From NCBI RefSeq assembly GCF_003852535.1, contig NZ_QAJP01000005.1:1-64000 (forward strand): 64,000 bases of DNA, read 5' to 3'. The notes under the pieces were generated by a model. It was not told the DNA's origin and ran no database searches. It was given only the letters and a program-made list of their open reading frames with translations. Made by a program: the position numbers and the translations under genes. Below are positions 48,001 to 56,255 of this stretch, one piece after another. This DNA comes from Herminiimonas sp. KBW02. Lineage in GTDB: Bacteria > Pseudomonadota > Gammaproteobacteria > Burkholderiales > Burkholderiaceae_D. Within the stretch, counting starts at the first letter, position 1, and the number at the start of each line of letters is the position of its first letter.

Positions 48001-49841
48001 CCAGACAGCCTGTCGTGCCGCTCACTACCCGAACCATTTATACCAAAGGTTCGACCGGATTGATTTCGTTTGAATGGGCTAATTTGTCCAACGCGCAGAG
48101 AGCATTCTTCACCGCGCCCGCGATTACTTATGCGTCGGCAACCGCGGGCTTGTCGCAATTCTGTTCGCCGGCGGGTGGCGCCTGTTTGAGCACTACCTTG
48201 CAAAGCAACAATACAATCGCTACCGGCGGCGCGGCGGGTGAAGCCCTGGTTAACTTCTTGCGCGGTGACCGCAGCAATGACGGGAATTATTATCGTCAAC
48301 GCACGCATGTATTGGGCGACATCGTTTCTTCCGAAGCGCGCTATGTCCAGACACCTTTGTATAACTATCTGGATAGCAACTACACAGCGTTTAAAACAGA
48401 CAAGGCCAGCCGTGCCGGCGCGGTCTACGTAGGTGCGAATGATGGGATGTTGCATGCGTTCGATGCAACGTCAGGCCAGGAGTTGTGGGCGTACATTCCG
48501 AGCATGGTTTTGCCGAATTTGTACAAGCTGGCGGATAAAAATTATCCGAGCGATTCAACCAAGCACCAGTTCTACGTCGATAACTCGCCAGAAACCGGTG
48601 ACATCTGTCCGACGGCGCCAACCACCGCTTGTACATCAGGGCAGTGGAAAACCATTCTGGTGGGCGGTTTGAATCGTGGTGGCAAAGGTTACTTCGCGCT
48701 TGATATCACTAATCCGGCATCCCCTGCATTGTTGTGGGAGTTTACGGATCAGAACCTGGGTTACACCTATGGCAATCCAAGCATCACTAAACTGAAGGAT
48801 GGCACCTGGGTCGTCTTGCTTCCTTCCGGATATAACAATATCGACGGTACGGTCAGTGCGGATGTGGGTAAAGGTCGTTTGTATGTGTTGAATGCAGGTA
48901 CAGGTGAGCTCATCAGAAGTATTGCGACGAGTGCCGGTAGTGCAACGACACCGAGCGGTTTGTCACGTGTCACCGCGCATGTACTGCAATCATCGACAGA
49001 CAGTACCGCTATCGCTGCATATGGTGGGGATGTGCTCGGTAATGTATGGCGTTTCGATATTAATAATGACATAGGTGCGGCAGGATATGACGCACAGTTG
49101 CTGGTCAGTCTGACGGATGCTGGCGGCAGGGCCCAGCCAATGACGGCGAAGCCAGTGATTGCGACGCTCAGTGGCAAGCCAGTGGTCTATGTCGGTACCG
49201 GACGTTATTTGGGTACGACCGATGTCACCGATAGCAACATACAATCCTTTTACGCAATCAAAGATAATCTGGATACGGTAACGCTCGGTAATCCACGCAC
49301 AGGCAGCAGTAATTTTGTGGTGCAAACGATGACGAGTGGCGTCTGTCCTGAGGGTACCTCGTCGTCGGTTTGTATTGCACAGCAGGAGGTGCGTACCAGT
49401 ACCAGCAATGCGGTGGATTGGACGACTAAAAATGGCTGGTACATTGATTTCATGAGTGGCGGTGAGCGCTCAAGTACTGACCCTTCACTTGCTTTGGGAA
49501 CATTGCTATTCACCACGATTACACCGCAAGCCTCGACCGTCAGTGCTTGCGGACCTACCACCGGGACTGCCGCCAGTTTTCTCTATGCGCTGAATTATTT
49601 GACCGGGGCTCCTGTCAGTACGGCGAATGGTGTAAGTGGAATCAGTCTGGGATCAGGGCTGGTCACACGTCCAGTCATGATATTGCAGGCAGATGGTACG
49701 GTGCGGGCCCTGATCCGTACATCGAGTGGTGCTTCCAGCGGTACCGATCTTGGCGGAACCATAGTAAAACCGCCGCCGCTTGAGCCTCCTCCGGGAAGTG
49801 GTACTCGCCGCGTATCCTGGCGTGTCCTGAACGCACCCTGA
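45075..49841 (+). CDS. pilY1: Type IV pilus tip adhesin PilY1
   Basis: This 1,588-residue exported protein has a signal peptide (to about residue 26, …VPAHA), a vWA-like metal site D55-D-S57-G-S59 in FFILDDSGSMDWD, and a C-terminal beta-propeller (about 1,080-1,560) with VYVGANDGMLHAFDATSG and GGDVLGNVWRFDINNDIG. PilY1 sits at the pilus tip and affects adhesion, retraction and surface sensing. CAGGGGA precedes the ATG. It is longer than the 1,161-residue P. aeruginosa protein because of three apparent inserts: a beta-rich module (about 235-375), a Cys/Trp repeat (about 605-690) and a CBM5/12-like segment (about 920-955). It ends in a Pro-rich tail. Confidence 0.93.
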   Translation: MKTHSVSKDVSALLIALALFVPAHAAVTDISTTPLNTYSAPSSTDVKPNVFFILDDSGSMDWDFMPDWACAASSSRNSSCGSVGQSTSSARPEYWFRNAAYNGMYYNPAVKYVPPVAVDSAGVLNTTTYPSQTGTSAATGGTNWGAVKNDAYGVQITGTSNLRTNTTTPPYFYTMVPGQYCTSPNLAICIDATAPTATYPFPATVRWCTDGTLTACRATFGNNYTWVRAPSPAIATIAITGSSSTSVSSVRVNGFEILSNSTGTVSTNPATIAQNIVSRINPCSVTTTGTCAISGYSASYQLLRRDSGDFGSTYGAWYLAATCTSVSTGRNRVQCQDAVVVTLAPGAVSTSAPVVTQSASMTITTTSFAVPDTSIQGQNIRTTIVPTVNSYPYPGTSVKAAARTDCAGTTCTYNEEMTNYANWWTYYRTRMQMMKTAASNAFATIDSAADIANNVSRFRLGYMSINNNTDSDYLNLGEFSGAHKYSWYNKLISADPENGTGLRETLSTAGRLYGGTLNGNSYRGSTVSDPMQYSCQQNYTILSTDGFWNGSAGSKLDGSTSVGNQDVGLGAPYSDGGTPQLQAQTSTLQQRTGALQLKSGKGNWTNATTCQANNNTQCRYNWSTWTNVSSCAISYSSGSGSWSISNGSDCQYVDSTWASATTCTPIAKSVAPTYTVGAAKACRTISSSGGTSDTLADVAAYYYNTDLRNSDATGADATGTCTGPIIAPSTTANNLCDNNVPANGLDVATTQHMTTFTLGLGAQGQMIYAPTDGKDYWNDTSGDFYDIKKGTTANPASGICSWQSSGACTWPIPASNSNANIDDLWHAAINGHGAYFSASDPASLSSSLISALTTIVNTPRPGTAAAAASSNPNVSASDNYVFSSSYKSVEWYGELIRQQITPEGTLTAQNWSAMRLLDCATTAWTASTSYVVGSAFRQGNRCYTVNTAYVSGATFNASGIDDAHTSVVNADETAASRQPVVPLTTRTIYTKGSTGLISFEWANLSNAQRAFFTAPAITYASATAGLSQFCSPAGGACLSTTLQSNNTIATGGAAGEALVNFLRGDRSNDGNYYRQRTHVLGDIVSSEARYVQTPLYNYLDSNYTAFKTDKASRAGAVYVGANDGMLHAFDATSGQELWAYIPSMVLPNLYKLADKNYPSDSTKHQFYVDNSPETGDICPTAPTTACTSGQWKTILVGGLNRGGKGYFALDITNPASPALLWEFTDQNLGYTYGNPSITKLKDGTWVVLLPSGYNNIDGTVSADVGKGRLYVLNAGTGELIRSIATSAGSATTPSGLSRVTAHVLQSSTDSTAIAAYGGDVLGNVWRFDINNDIGAAGYDAQLLVSLTDAGGRAQPMTAKPVIATLSGKPVVYVGTGRYLGTTDVTDSNIQSFYAIKDNLDTVTLGNPRTGSSNFVVQTMTSGVCPEGTSSSVCIAQQEVRTSTSNAVDWTTKNGWYIDFMSGGERSSTDPSLALGTLLFTTITPQASTVSACGPTTGTAASFLYALNYLTGAPVSTANGVSGISLGSGLVTRPVMILQADGTVRALIRTSSGASSGTDLGGTIVKPPPLEPPPGSGTRRVSWRVLNAP

Positions 49842-49846
49842 GATGT

Positions 49847-49878
49847 GACGGGATGATGGCGCAAGACATCATCCCGTC
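49847..49878 (+). terminator. Hairpin after pilY1
   Basis: GACGGGATGATG (49847-49858) pairs perfectly with CATCATCCCGTC (49867-49878), an uninterrupted 12-bp stem with an 8-nt loop. It is followed by TGGATTTCT, so the U-tract is missing. It lies between pilY1 and the next gene, whose ATG is only 11 nt after it, and may be an mRNA-stability element or attenuator. Confidence 0.45.
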
Positions 49879-49889
49879 TGGATTTCTGC

Positions 49890-50594
49890 ATGAAGATGTT
49901 TGCCCTTATCCGACAAAAAACTGCTACTGAGCGACTGGCAATGGCGTTGTCATTGCTCGCCCATGGCGGTTTGGCGGTGGGCTTCGTGTATGCCGTACAT
50001 GGCAGTGTCGGCGGCGCGACCTATGCATCGGAATCGTCGGCGATGATAGTGGACTTGCTGAACGTGCAGCAGGAAGCCGCGCCATCTCGTGAGGCCATGC
50101 TGACACATGCCGTGACGGGGAAAGAAGGCATGGGTGCTTACCGTAGCACGACTGCCGATGTGATGGAAAAATCTGCTGCGGCAACGGATCAGACTGACCG
50201 TATGCCACAAGCGCGTGACGCAGCGGATGCTGATGCTGCCGCCTCTTTTAATCTGATCGCATTACCCAAACCTTATTACTTCCAGCCCGGCGAACTGACC
50301 GAACAGCCCGCTGTGCTGGTCGATATCTCTCCCGATCTGAGTGCAGTCTTTGCGAGCGGAGTGTCGCAGCTTGCGGTGCTGGATTTGCTCATCAATGAAA
50401 GTGGCGATATTGACGATGTCATCCTGGAAAACTCTTCCTTGCCCGAGCCCGCGCAGCAATTGATCAAGGATGCTTTCTCAAAAACGAAATTCCAGCCTGG
50501 AAAAGTGGCAGGGATGCCGGTGAAGAGTCAGCTCAAAATTGAAGTCGTGCTGGAAGGTGGCGCAGTCGAAAACATCGCGAAGAAGCTTGAATAA
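49890..50594 (+). CDS. TonB C-terminal-domain-like membrane protein
   Basis: The 234-residue protein has one N-terminal hydrophobic segment (about 16-38, AMALSLLAHGGLAVGFVYAV) and a C-terminal domain (about 165-228) with the TonB pattern: VLDLLINESGDIDDVILENS…AFSKTKFQPGKVAGMPVKSQ. The Pro/Lys-rich spacer of true TonB is absent; the middle is Ala/Asp-rich. It takes the place after pilY1 where P. aeruginosa has pilY2/pilE, but it resembles neither. A role in pilus assembly is possible from context only. Confidence 0.7.
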   Translation: MKMFALIRQKTATERLAMALSLLAHGGLAVGFVYAVHGSVGGATYASESSAMIVDLLNVQQEAAPSREAMLTHAVTGKEGMGAYRSTTADVMEKSAAATDQTDRMPQARDAADADAAASFNLIALPKPYYFQPGELTEQPAVLVDISPDLSAVFASGVSQLAVLDLLINESGDIDDVILENSSLPEPAQQLIKDAFSKTKFQPGKVAGMPVKSQLKIEVVLEGGAVENIAKKLE

Positions 50595-50623
50595 GCGTGT
50601 GAATCTGGCAAGCACTACAAAAC

Positions 50624-50650
50624 AAAAAAGGGCGCAATTTGCGCCCTTCA
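50624..50650. terminator. Terminator between the TonB-like gene and hpf
   Basis: AGGGCGCA (50629-50636) pairs with TGCGCCCT (50640-50647), loop ATT. On the minus strand it is followed by six T's, a good terminator for hpf; on the + strand only TCATTT follows. Confidence 0.82.
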
Positions 50651-50685
50651 TTTCATCTGGCCGATTTGTTCGGCCTGCCTTTTAT

Positions 50686-51039
50686 TTAAGGCGTTACAGC
50701 ATCTGACGCATCCGGCAATCGTTTGATCGCATCGTGTTGATGGTCTTGCTGTTTGGTTTTGTATTTGATGACTTGTCGATCGAGTTTGTCGATCAGTGCA
50801 TCTATGGCAGCGTATAAATTATCTGCAATGCTTTCTGCATGCAGGTCCTTGCCTCTCACACGCAAGTTAATTTCTGCCCTTTGGCGTTTTTCCTTCTCGG
50901 GGAGATTGTCTACAGTCAGGATGACTGCAATATCGATAACGTGATCAAAATGTCGTTTGATGCGCTCCAATTTACCTTGTACATATTCGCGGATGGCGGG
51001 GGTCAATTCGAGGTGATGTCCACTGATTGTGAGATTCAT
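50686..51039 (-). CDS. hpf: Ribosome hibernation promoting factor (sigma-54 modulation protein family)
   Basis: A 117-residue HPF/YhbH protein ([20 protein letters not shown]…[20 protein letters not shown]). It lacks the extra C-terminal dimerisation domain, so it is the short form that needs RMF or a similar factor for 100S ribosomes. The C-terminal ~20 residues are hydrophilic and variable. It follows rpoN by 104 nt, the standard arrangement. Confidence 0.94.
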   Translation of the reverse strand: MNLTISGHHLELTPAIREYVQGKLERIKRHFDHVIDIAVILTVDNLPEKEKRQRAEINLRVRGKDLHAESIADNLYAAIDALIDKLDRQVIKYKTKQQDHQHDAIKRLPDASDAVTP

Positions 51040-51143
51040 ACAGTGCTCCTATGAAAGTCACTGGAGGTTATGCGCGTCTTGTTAAGTGACTACGCCGAAC
51101 ACAGCAACGTATTACTACAACAAAAAACTACAAAGGACGATAT

Positions 51144-52613
51144 CTACAACGACTTGCGCAGATTGACCGGTGGGATTTTCAGGGCTTCGCGATATTTTGC
51201 GACTGTCCGTCTCGCTACCACCATGCCTTGTTCTGCCAGCATGTCGGCAATCTTGCTATCAGAGAATGGAATTTTCGGGTCTTCAGCTCCTATCAATTGT
51301 TTGATCAGTGCCCGTATCGCTGTCGATGATGCTTCACCACCGGCTTCTGTTGCGACATGGCTGCCGAAAAAGTATTTCAATTCGAACATCCCGTGGGGAG
51401 TCAGCATGTACTTCTGGGTGGTTACACGTGAAATAGTACTCTCGTGTAGTCCCAGTGTATCAGCAATTTCACGTAAAACAAGCGGTCTCATTGCGACCGC
51501 GCCGTGCGAAAAGAAGTTCCTTTGACGTTCGACAATTGCCTCTGCGACACGCAATATGGTGTCGAAGCGCTGACGCATATTCTTGATCAGCCATTTCGCT
51601 TCTTGCAACTGAGAACCAAGCGATGCCTCGCCTTTGCTTTGCTTCAAAATGTTGGCATACATGCTATTCACGCGCAGACGCGGCATCACATCGTGGTTGA
51701 GCATGACTTGCCAGCCGCTACGCGTACGCTTGACGATGACGTCAGGGACTACGTAATCGGAAGCATCAGTTGCAAAAATGGAACCTGGGTGCGGATTGCA
51801 TTGCTTGATGATGGCTTGTGCTTCGCGCAAGTCTTCGTCATCGCAATCCAGTGCCTTGCGTAATTTATTGAAGTCGCGTTGGGCAAACAACGACAGGTGA
51901 TTTTCTACAATTGCCAGTGCCATGCGACGCGTTACCATCGCGACCTTGGGCATGCGCCTGATTTGCAGAGCCAGGCATTCGGCGGCATCACGTGCACCTA
52001 CACCCGGCGGGTCGAAGCTCTGCAGCATTTTGAGGGAAATCTGCAGCTCTTCCAGTTCGATTTCCAGCTCTTCCGGCAGGCGCGCATGGATTTCTTCCAG
52101 CGTTTCTTCCAGATAGCCGTTGTCATTCAGTGCGTCGATGATGAGTTCGAGCAGGGCACGGTCGCGGTGCTCGCGGACGGTAACGCGCATTTGCTCAAGC
52201 AGATGTTCGCGCAAGGTCGTTTCATGCGCTTCCAGTTGCGGCCGGCCATCATCGTCTTCCGGTGCCTTGGAGGTGCGCGCGACATCGTCGAAACTCCAGT
52301 CGCTGTCGCCGCTCGCGGCTTCCGGCAGATCGGGTGCTTCAGAGCCGCCTTCGCTATCCGGTGCTGGTGTATTGGCCTCGACGCTGGCACCTTCCGGTGC
52401 GGTACCGCTGGCGCCCATGGCGCCGTCGGCCAGCAGGCGCACTGCGTGATCCAGCGGATCATCGGTACGTTCCAGCATCGGGTTGTCAGTGAGTATCTGT
52501 TCCAGTTCCTGATGCAATTCAAGAGTCGATAACTGCAGCAAGCGGATGGACTGCTGCAGTTGTGGCGTCAGCGCCAGATGTTGGGAGACTCGTAGTTGCA
52601 GGGATTGCTTCAT
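51144..52613 (-). CDS. rpoN: RNA polymerase sigma-54 factor
   Basis: The 489-residue protein shows all regions of sigma-54: the Gln/Leu-rich region I ([20 protein letters not shown]), an acidic region II (about residues 55-120), the core-binding domain, the helix-turn-helix [18 protein letters not shown], and the RpoN box [10 protein letters not shown] (467-476) that reads the -24 element. Sigma-54 needs enhancer-binding activators; type IV pilin genes are frequent targets in this group. It begins 18 nt after lptB. Confidence 0.96.
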   Translation of the reverse strand: MKQSLQLRVSQHLALTPQLQQSIRLLQLSTLELHQELEQILTDNPMLERTDDPLDHAVRLLADGAMGASGTAPEGASVEANTPAPDSEGGSEAPDLPEAASGDSDWSFDDVARTSKAPEDDDGRPQLEAHETTLREHLLEQMRVTVREHRDRALLELIIDALNDNGYLEETLEEIHARLPEELEIELEELQISLKMLQSFDPPGVGARDAAECLALQIRRMPKVAMVTRRMALAIVENHLSLFAQRDFNKLRKALDCDDEDLREAQAIIKQCNPHPGSIFATDASDYVVPDVIVKRTRSGWQVMLNHDVMPRLRVNSMYANILKQSKGEASLGSQLQEAKWLIKNMRQRFDTILRVAEAIVERQRNFFSHGAVAMRPLVLREIADTLGLHESTISRVTTQKYMLTPHGMFELKYFFGSHVATEAGGEASSTAIRALIKQLIGAEDPKIPFSDSKIADMLAEQGMVVARRTVAKYREALKIPPVNLRKSL

Positions 52614-52631
52614 AGATGTTTTCTCTTCCGC

Positions 52632-53372
52632 TTACATGCGGAAGTGTTCACCCAGGTAGACACGGCGGACCGACTCGTTGGCGATAATATCGTCCGGTCG
52701 TCCGCTGGCCAGGACCGCGCCCTGGTTGATGATGTACGCGCGATCACAGATGCCGAGGGTTTCGCGCACATTGTGATCGGTGATCAGGACGCCGATGCCG
52801 CGCTCTTTCAGGAAGCGCACGATGCGTTGAATTTCAATCACGGCGATAGGGTCGACACCTGCAAACGGCTCATCCAGCAGCACGAAGCGCGGATTGGTTG
52901 CCAGTGCGCGGGCGATCTCTACGCGACGACGTTCGCCGCCAGACAGGGACATGGCCTGATTTTCACGCAGCTTTTCGATTTGCAGGTCAGCCAGCAGGGT
53001 ATCCAGGCGCTGTTCGAGTTGCTCGCCGTTGAGGGCCTTGCCATCGACGCGCTGCAATTCCAGTACTGCGCGAATATTGTCTTCTACGCTCAGTTTGCGG
53101 AAGACCGATGCTTCCTGCGGCAGGTAAGACAAGCCCAGTTGTGCGCGCTTGTGGATAGGCTGGCGTGAGATATCAACGCCATCCAGTTCTATGCGGCCGG
53201 CGTCGGATGGCACCAGGCCCACAATCATATAAAAGGAGGTGGTTTTGCCTGCGCCGTTCGGGCCGAGCAAACCAATCACTTCGCCGCTTTCGACTTGCAG
53301 CGCGACATCGCGCACTACCTGGCGTGCGCCGTAGCTCTTTTGTAATCCATTAACAATCAGCTTGCTGGACAT
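52632..53372 (-). CDS. lptB: LPS export ABC transporter ATP-binding protein LptB
   Basis: From the ATG giving [20 protein letters not shown], the ATPase has 246 residues with Walker [10 protein letters not shown] (37-45), Q-loop VGLVPSDAG, the LptB-typical [21 protein letters not shown], signature [10 protein letters not shown] and Walker [14 protein letters not shown]. It powers LPS extraction with LptFG. It starts 1 nt after the lptA stop. Confidence 0.96.
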   Translation of the reverse strand: MSSKLIVNGLQKSYGARQVVRDVALQVESGEVIGLLGPNGAGKTTSFYMIVGLVPSDAGRIELDGVDISRQPIHKRAQLGLSYLPQEASVFRKLSVEDNIRAVLELQRVDGKALNGEQLEQRLDTLLADLQIEKLRENQAMSLSGGERRRVEIARALATNPRFVLLDEPFAGVDPIAVIEIQRIVRFLKERGIGVLITDHNVRETLGICDRAYIINQGAVLASGRPDDIIANESVRRVYLGEHFRM

Positions 53373-53373
53373 C

Positions 53374-53928
53374 TTATTTTGCCTTTGTATCTGCGGCACG
53401 CGGTTGGATCACGGCCTTGATGCGGCCGCCGCCTTGTTTGCTGTCGCCGCTTGCAGTGTTATGTACGGTAAAAAATTCAGCGCGGGTATCGTAGGAGATG
53501 AATTCGCCTTCGACTTCATCGGTAGGCTTGCCGTTTTCCAGGCGACGCATGCGTGCCTTGGAGTACAGCTTCATGATTTCAGCCTTGTCGTCGTATTCAA
53601 TACGTTCGGCCTGGCCTTCTATCCATTGGTCCGGGCCGCCATCGCGTTTTTGTTTGAAGTTTGCCAGTGCATCGGATGAGCCATACAGCGTGATGAATTG
53701 ATAGCCGGCTGGGTCTTGTTTGACCACCATTTTGTTGGCTTTCATCAGGATGGTGCCGCGTGTCAGTACGACATTGCCGGTGAAGGTGTTGATTTGCTTG
53801 ATGTCGTCGTATTCCATTTTATTGGCTTCGACATTGGTGGGCTTGGTCGCGTCCGCTTTTTCAGCGTAAGAGACCAGGGTAGTGCCCAGGCCGCAGAGAA
53901 CCAGAGCTACGGAGAGGAAACGTTTCAT
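53374..53928 (-). CDS. lptA: LPS transport periplasmic protein LptA
   Basis: The 184-residue protein has a cleavable signal peptide ([20 protein letters not shown], cleavage near YAEKA) and an OstA beta-jellyroll with [20 protein letters not shown] and [20 protein letters not shown]. LptA oligomers bridge LptC in the inner membrane to LptD. The gap to lptC is 45 nt. Confidence 0.95.
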   Translation of the reverse strand: MKRFLSVALVLCGLGTTLVSYAEKADATKPTNVEANKMEYDDIKQINTFTGNVVLTRGTILMKANKMVVKQDPAGYQFITLYGSSDALANFKQKRDGGPDQWIEGQAERIEYDDKAEIMKLYSKARMRRLENGKPTDEVEGEFISYDTRAEFFTVHNTASGDSKQGGGRIKAVIQPRAADTKAK

Positions 53929-53973
53929 GAAAGTTCTCTAAATGATTGTTTCGGATAAAAGTCGTCTATGCGC

Positions 53974-54570
53974 TTAGCGCGGGTGTGCTGCCTGGTACAG
54001 CGCATTGACGTTGCTGGATAAATTGAATTCGCCGGTTGCATTGTTGGCGAACATGCCGCTGCCATTCAGTGTCGATGTGCCGACCTTGATGTCGACGTGC
54101 TTCGGCGTCTTCATGATCTCATCATCCGGCAAGATCAGCAGGTATGAAGTCTTGAGCTGGAAGTGCTGCGAGCCTGGTGCTGGTGGCCGGTCTATGATGA
54201 CGTTGTCGTACATGTGCACTTCGGTGTTGTTATTCTCAACCATTGCACGTTCGGAACGACTCACCATCGGCTGGCGACCCTTGCTGAAGCTATACATCAC
54301 CGGCTTCTGGATTTGATACGAGTTATCCAGCGGGTAGTGTTTCATCTCGGTGCCGGTCAGGTTGTAGCGTGCCACGCCATCCTTGCCCATACGTACGAAA
54401 TTGAATTTCTCCGCATAGAAATCCGGGTCGCTGCGTTGCTGGACCGGCAGTGTGTCGTCGGTCTGGCGACGCATGACTTCGACCAGCCAGAAACTGCCGA
54501 GCGCCAGCGCCGCGCTGAGTGCTATCAGCACGATCAGGCGGACGGTATTGGCTGGACGCGGGGCTTTCAT
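53974..54570 (-). CDS. lptC: LPS export protein LptC
   Basis: A 198-residue bitopic protein with one N-terminal membrane helix (about 8-28) and an LptC jellyroll domain (DFYAEKFNFVRMGKDGVARYNLTG…, written in parts). It passes LPS from LptBFG to LptA. The start overlaps the kdsC stop by 4 nt, which ties LPS transport to Kdo synthesis. Confidence 0.94.
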   Translation of the reverse strand: MKAPRPANTVRLIVLIALSAALALGSFWLVEVMRRQTDDTLPVQQRSDPDFYAEKFNFVRMGKDGVARYNLTGTEMKHYPLDNSYQIQKPVMYSFSKGRQPMVSRSERAMVENNNTEVHMYDNVIIDRPPAPGSQHFQLKTSYLLILPDDEIMKTPKHVDIKVGTSTLNGSGMFANNATGEFNLSSNVNALYQAAHPR

Positions 54571-55106
54571 GCGAGATACGGCGCCAGCGCCGCCTCATAG
54601 TTGCCTTGCGCACGCAAGATGAAGTCGCATAACTCACGTGCCGCGCCGCGGCCGCCGCTGGCTTGCGTCACGTAATGCACGCGCGTACGTACTTCCGCAT
54701 GCGCATTCGGTACGCTGGCGGCAAAACCGACGCGCAGCAAAATCGGCAAATCGATGACGTCATCGCCGACAAAGCCGCAGGCATCGGCGCTGGTGTTGGT
54801 TTGCGCCAGTAATTGTTCAAACGCGCTGCGCTTGTCGTGTATGCCCTGGAATACATGGTGTATGCCCAGGTCGGTAGCACGACGCAGCACGATGGGCGAC
54901 TGACGGGCACTGATGATGGCAGTCGAGACGCCGGATTGCTGCAATAGTTTGATGCCGTGGCCGTCGAGCACATTGAAGGTCTTGCTGACTTCGCCGTCCG
55001 GGCCGAAGTGCAGGCTGCCGTCAGTCAGGATGCCATCGACGTCAAAAATCATTAGTCGCACATTGGATGCGCGCTGGATGGCGACGGTATCGTTGGGCGC
55101 GCTCAT
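54567..55106 (-). CDS. kdsC: 3-deoxy-D-manno-octulosonate 8-phosphate phosphatase KdsC
   Basis: A 179-residue HAD phosphatase without a cap domain: motif I MIFDVDGILTDGSL (Asp22, Asp24), motif II SARQSP, and motif III/IV GFVGDDVIDLPILLRVG. It removes phosphate from Kdo-8-P to give Kdo for lipid A-core synthesis. The ATG shares bases with the kdsD stop (ATGA-type overlap). Confidence 0.95.
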   Translation of the reverse strand: MSAPNDTVAIQRASNVRLMIFDVDGILTDGSLHFGPDGEVSKTFNVLDGHGIKLLQQSGVSTAIISARQSPIVLRRATDLGIHHVFQGIHDKRSAFEQLLAQTNTSADACGFVGDDVIDLPILLRVGFAASVPNAHAEVRTRVHYVTQASGGRGAARELCDFILRAQGNYEAALAPYLA

Positions 55107-56134
55107 CAGATTACTTTCGCGCGTGTCAGGTCATGGATGTGCAAGGCGCCGACCAGCTTGCCGTTGCTGTCGGTGACCAGCAATTGGTTGATGCGGAAGG
55201 TTTCCATCATGTCGACCGCATCGACCGCCAATTGATCCGGATGCACGCTGCGTGGATTGGCATGCATGACTTCGGCGATCGACAGTTTGGAGAAGTCTTG
55301 CTGGGTTTCGATCAGGCGGCGCAAGTCGCCATCGGTAAAGACGCCGATGGCATGACCATTTGCGTCGACGACTGCTGTCATTGCCATGCCTTTTTTACTG
55401 CTTTCCAGCAGGGCTGCATACAGTGTCGCGTCTTTCGCTACAGTCGGGATGGCGTCACCGGTACGCATGACGTCGCGTACATGTGTCAACAAGCGACGAC
55501 CCAGTGCGCCGCCCGGGTGCGAGCGGGCAAAGTCTTCTTCGCCAAAACCACGTGCGTCCAGCAGCGCAACCGCGAGTGCGTCGCCGAGGGCGAGGGTGGC
55601 GGTGGTGCTGGCGGTCGGGGCCAGGTTGAGCGGGCAGGCTTCCTTGTCGATATGGACGTTCAAATGAACGTCGGCCTGTACCGCCAGGTTGGAAGCATTG
55701 TTGCCGGTAATGGTGATCAGGTGTGCGCCCATGCGCTTGATGGTCGGGATAATGCCCAGTAACTCACCTGCTTCGCCCGAATAGGAAATCCCGATCAGGA
55801 CGTCATCGGCGGTGATCATGCCGAGGTCGCCGTGCGAAGCTTCCGCTGCGTGCACAAAAAAGGCTGGTGTACCGGTGGAGGCCAGCGTCGACGCAATCTT
55901 GCGCGCGATATGGCCGGATTTGCCGATGCCGGAAACTACCACCCGGCCTTTACAGTTCAACAGCAGTGTGACGGCCTGGATGAATTGTCCGCTGGTCTCA
56001 TGGGTAATGCGTTCTTTTAGCGCGAGGATGGCGTCGGCTTCGATTTGCAGGGTGTCGCAAGCAAATTGCAAGGCGCGCGCAGTGCTTTGGGCATCAAAAG
56101 TTGCCGGTGGGTTTGGGGCATGGGATACACTCAT
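55106..56134 (-). CDS. kdsD: Arabinose-5-phosphate isomerase KdsD
   Basis: From the ATG giving MSVSHAPNPPATFDAQSTAR, the protein has 342 residues with an N-terminal SIS sugar-isomerase domain (SGIGKSGHIARKIASTLAST, ISYSGEAGELLGI) and two C-terminal CBS domains (VRDVMRTGDAIP… and IAEVMHANPRSVHPDQLAV). It makes arabinose-5-phosphate from ribulose-5-phosphate, the first step to Kdo. It heads the kdsD-kdsC-lptCAB-rpoN-hpf operon. Confidence 0.95.
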   Translation of the reverse strand: MSVSHAPNPPATFDAQSTARALQFACDTLQIEADAILALKERITHETSGQFIQAVTLLLNCKGRVVVSGIGKSGHIARKIASTLASTGTPAFFVHAAEASHGDLGMITADDVLIGISYSGEAGELLGIIPTIKRMGAHLITITGNNASNLAVQADVHLNVHIDKEACPLNLAPTASTTATLALGDALAVALLDARGFGEEDFARSHPGGALGRRLLTHVRDVMRTGDAIPTVAKDATLYAALLESSKKGMAMTAVVDANGHAIGVFTDGDLRRLIETQQDFSKLSIAEVMHANPRSVHPDQLAVDAVDMMETFRINQLLVTDSNGKLVGALHIHDLTRAKVI

Positions 56135-56255
56135 GCTCGAAAGTATAAACGAATTCCTAAAGCAAAAAACCTGCCAGACGTAACAAAAATGTGGTTTGAT
56201 AGTTCTGTTCGTATAAGTTACCAAACCAGCACCTTACTTCAGTCGCGGCCTCACT

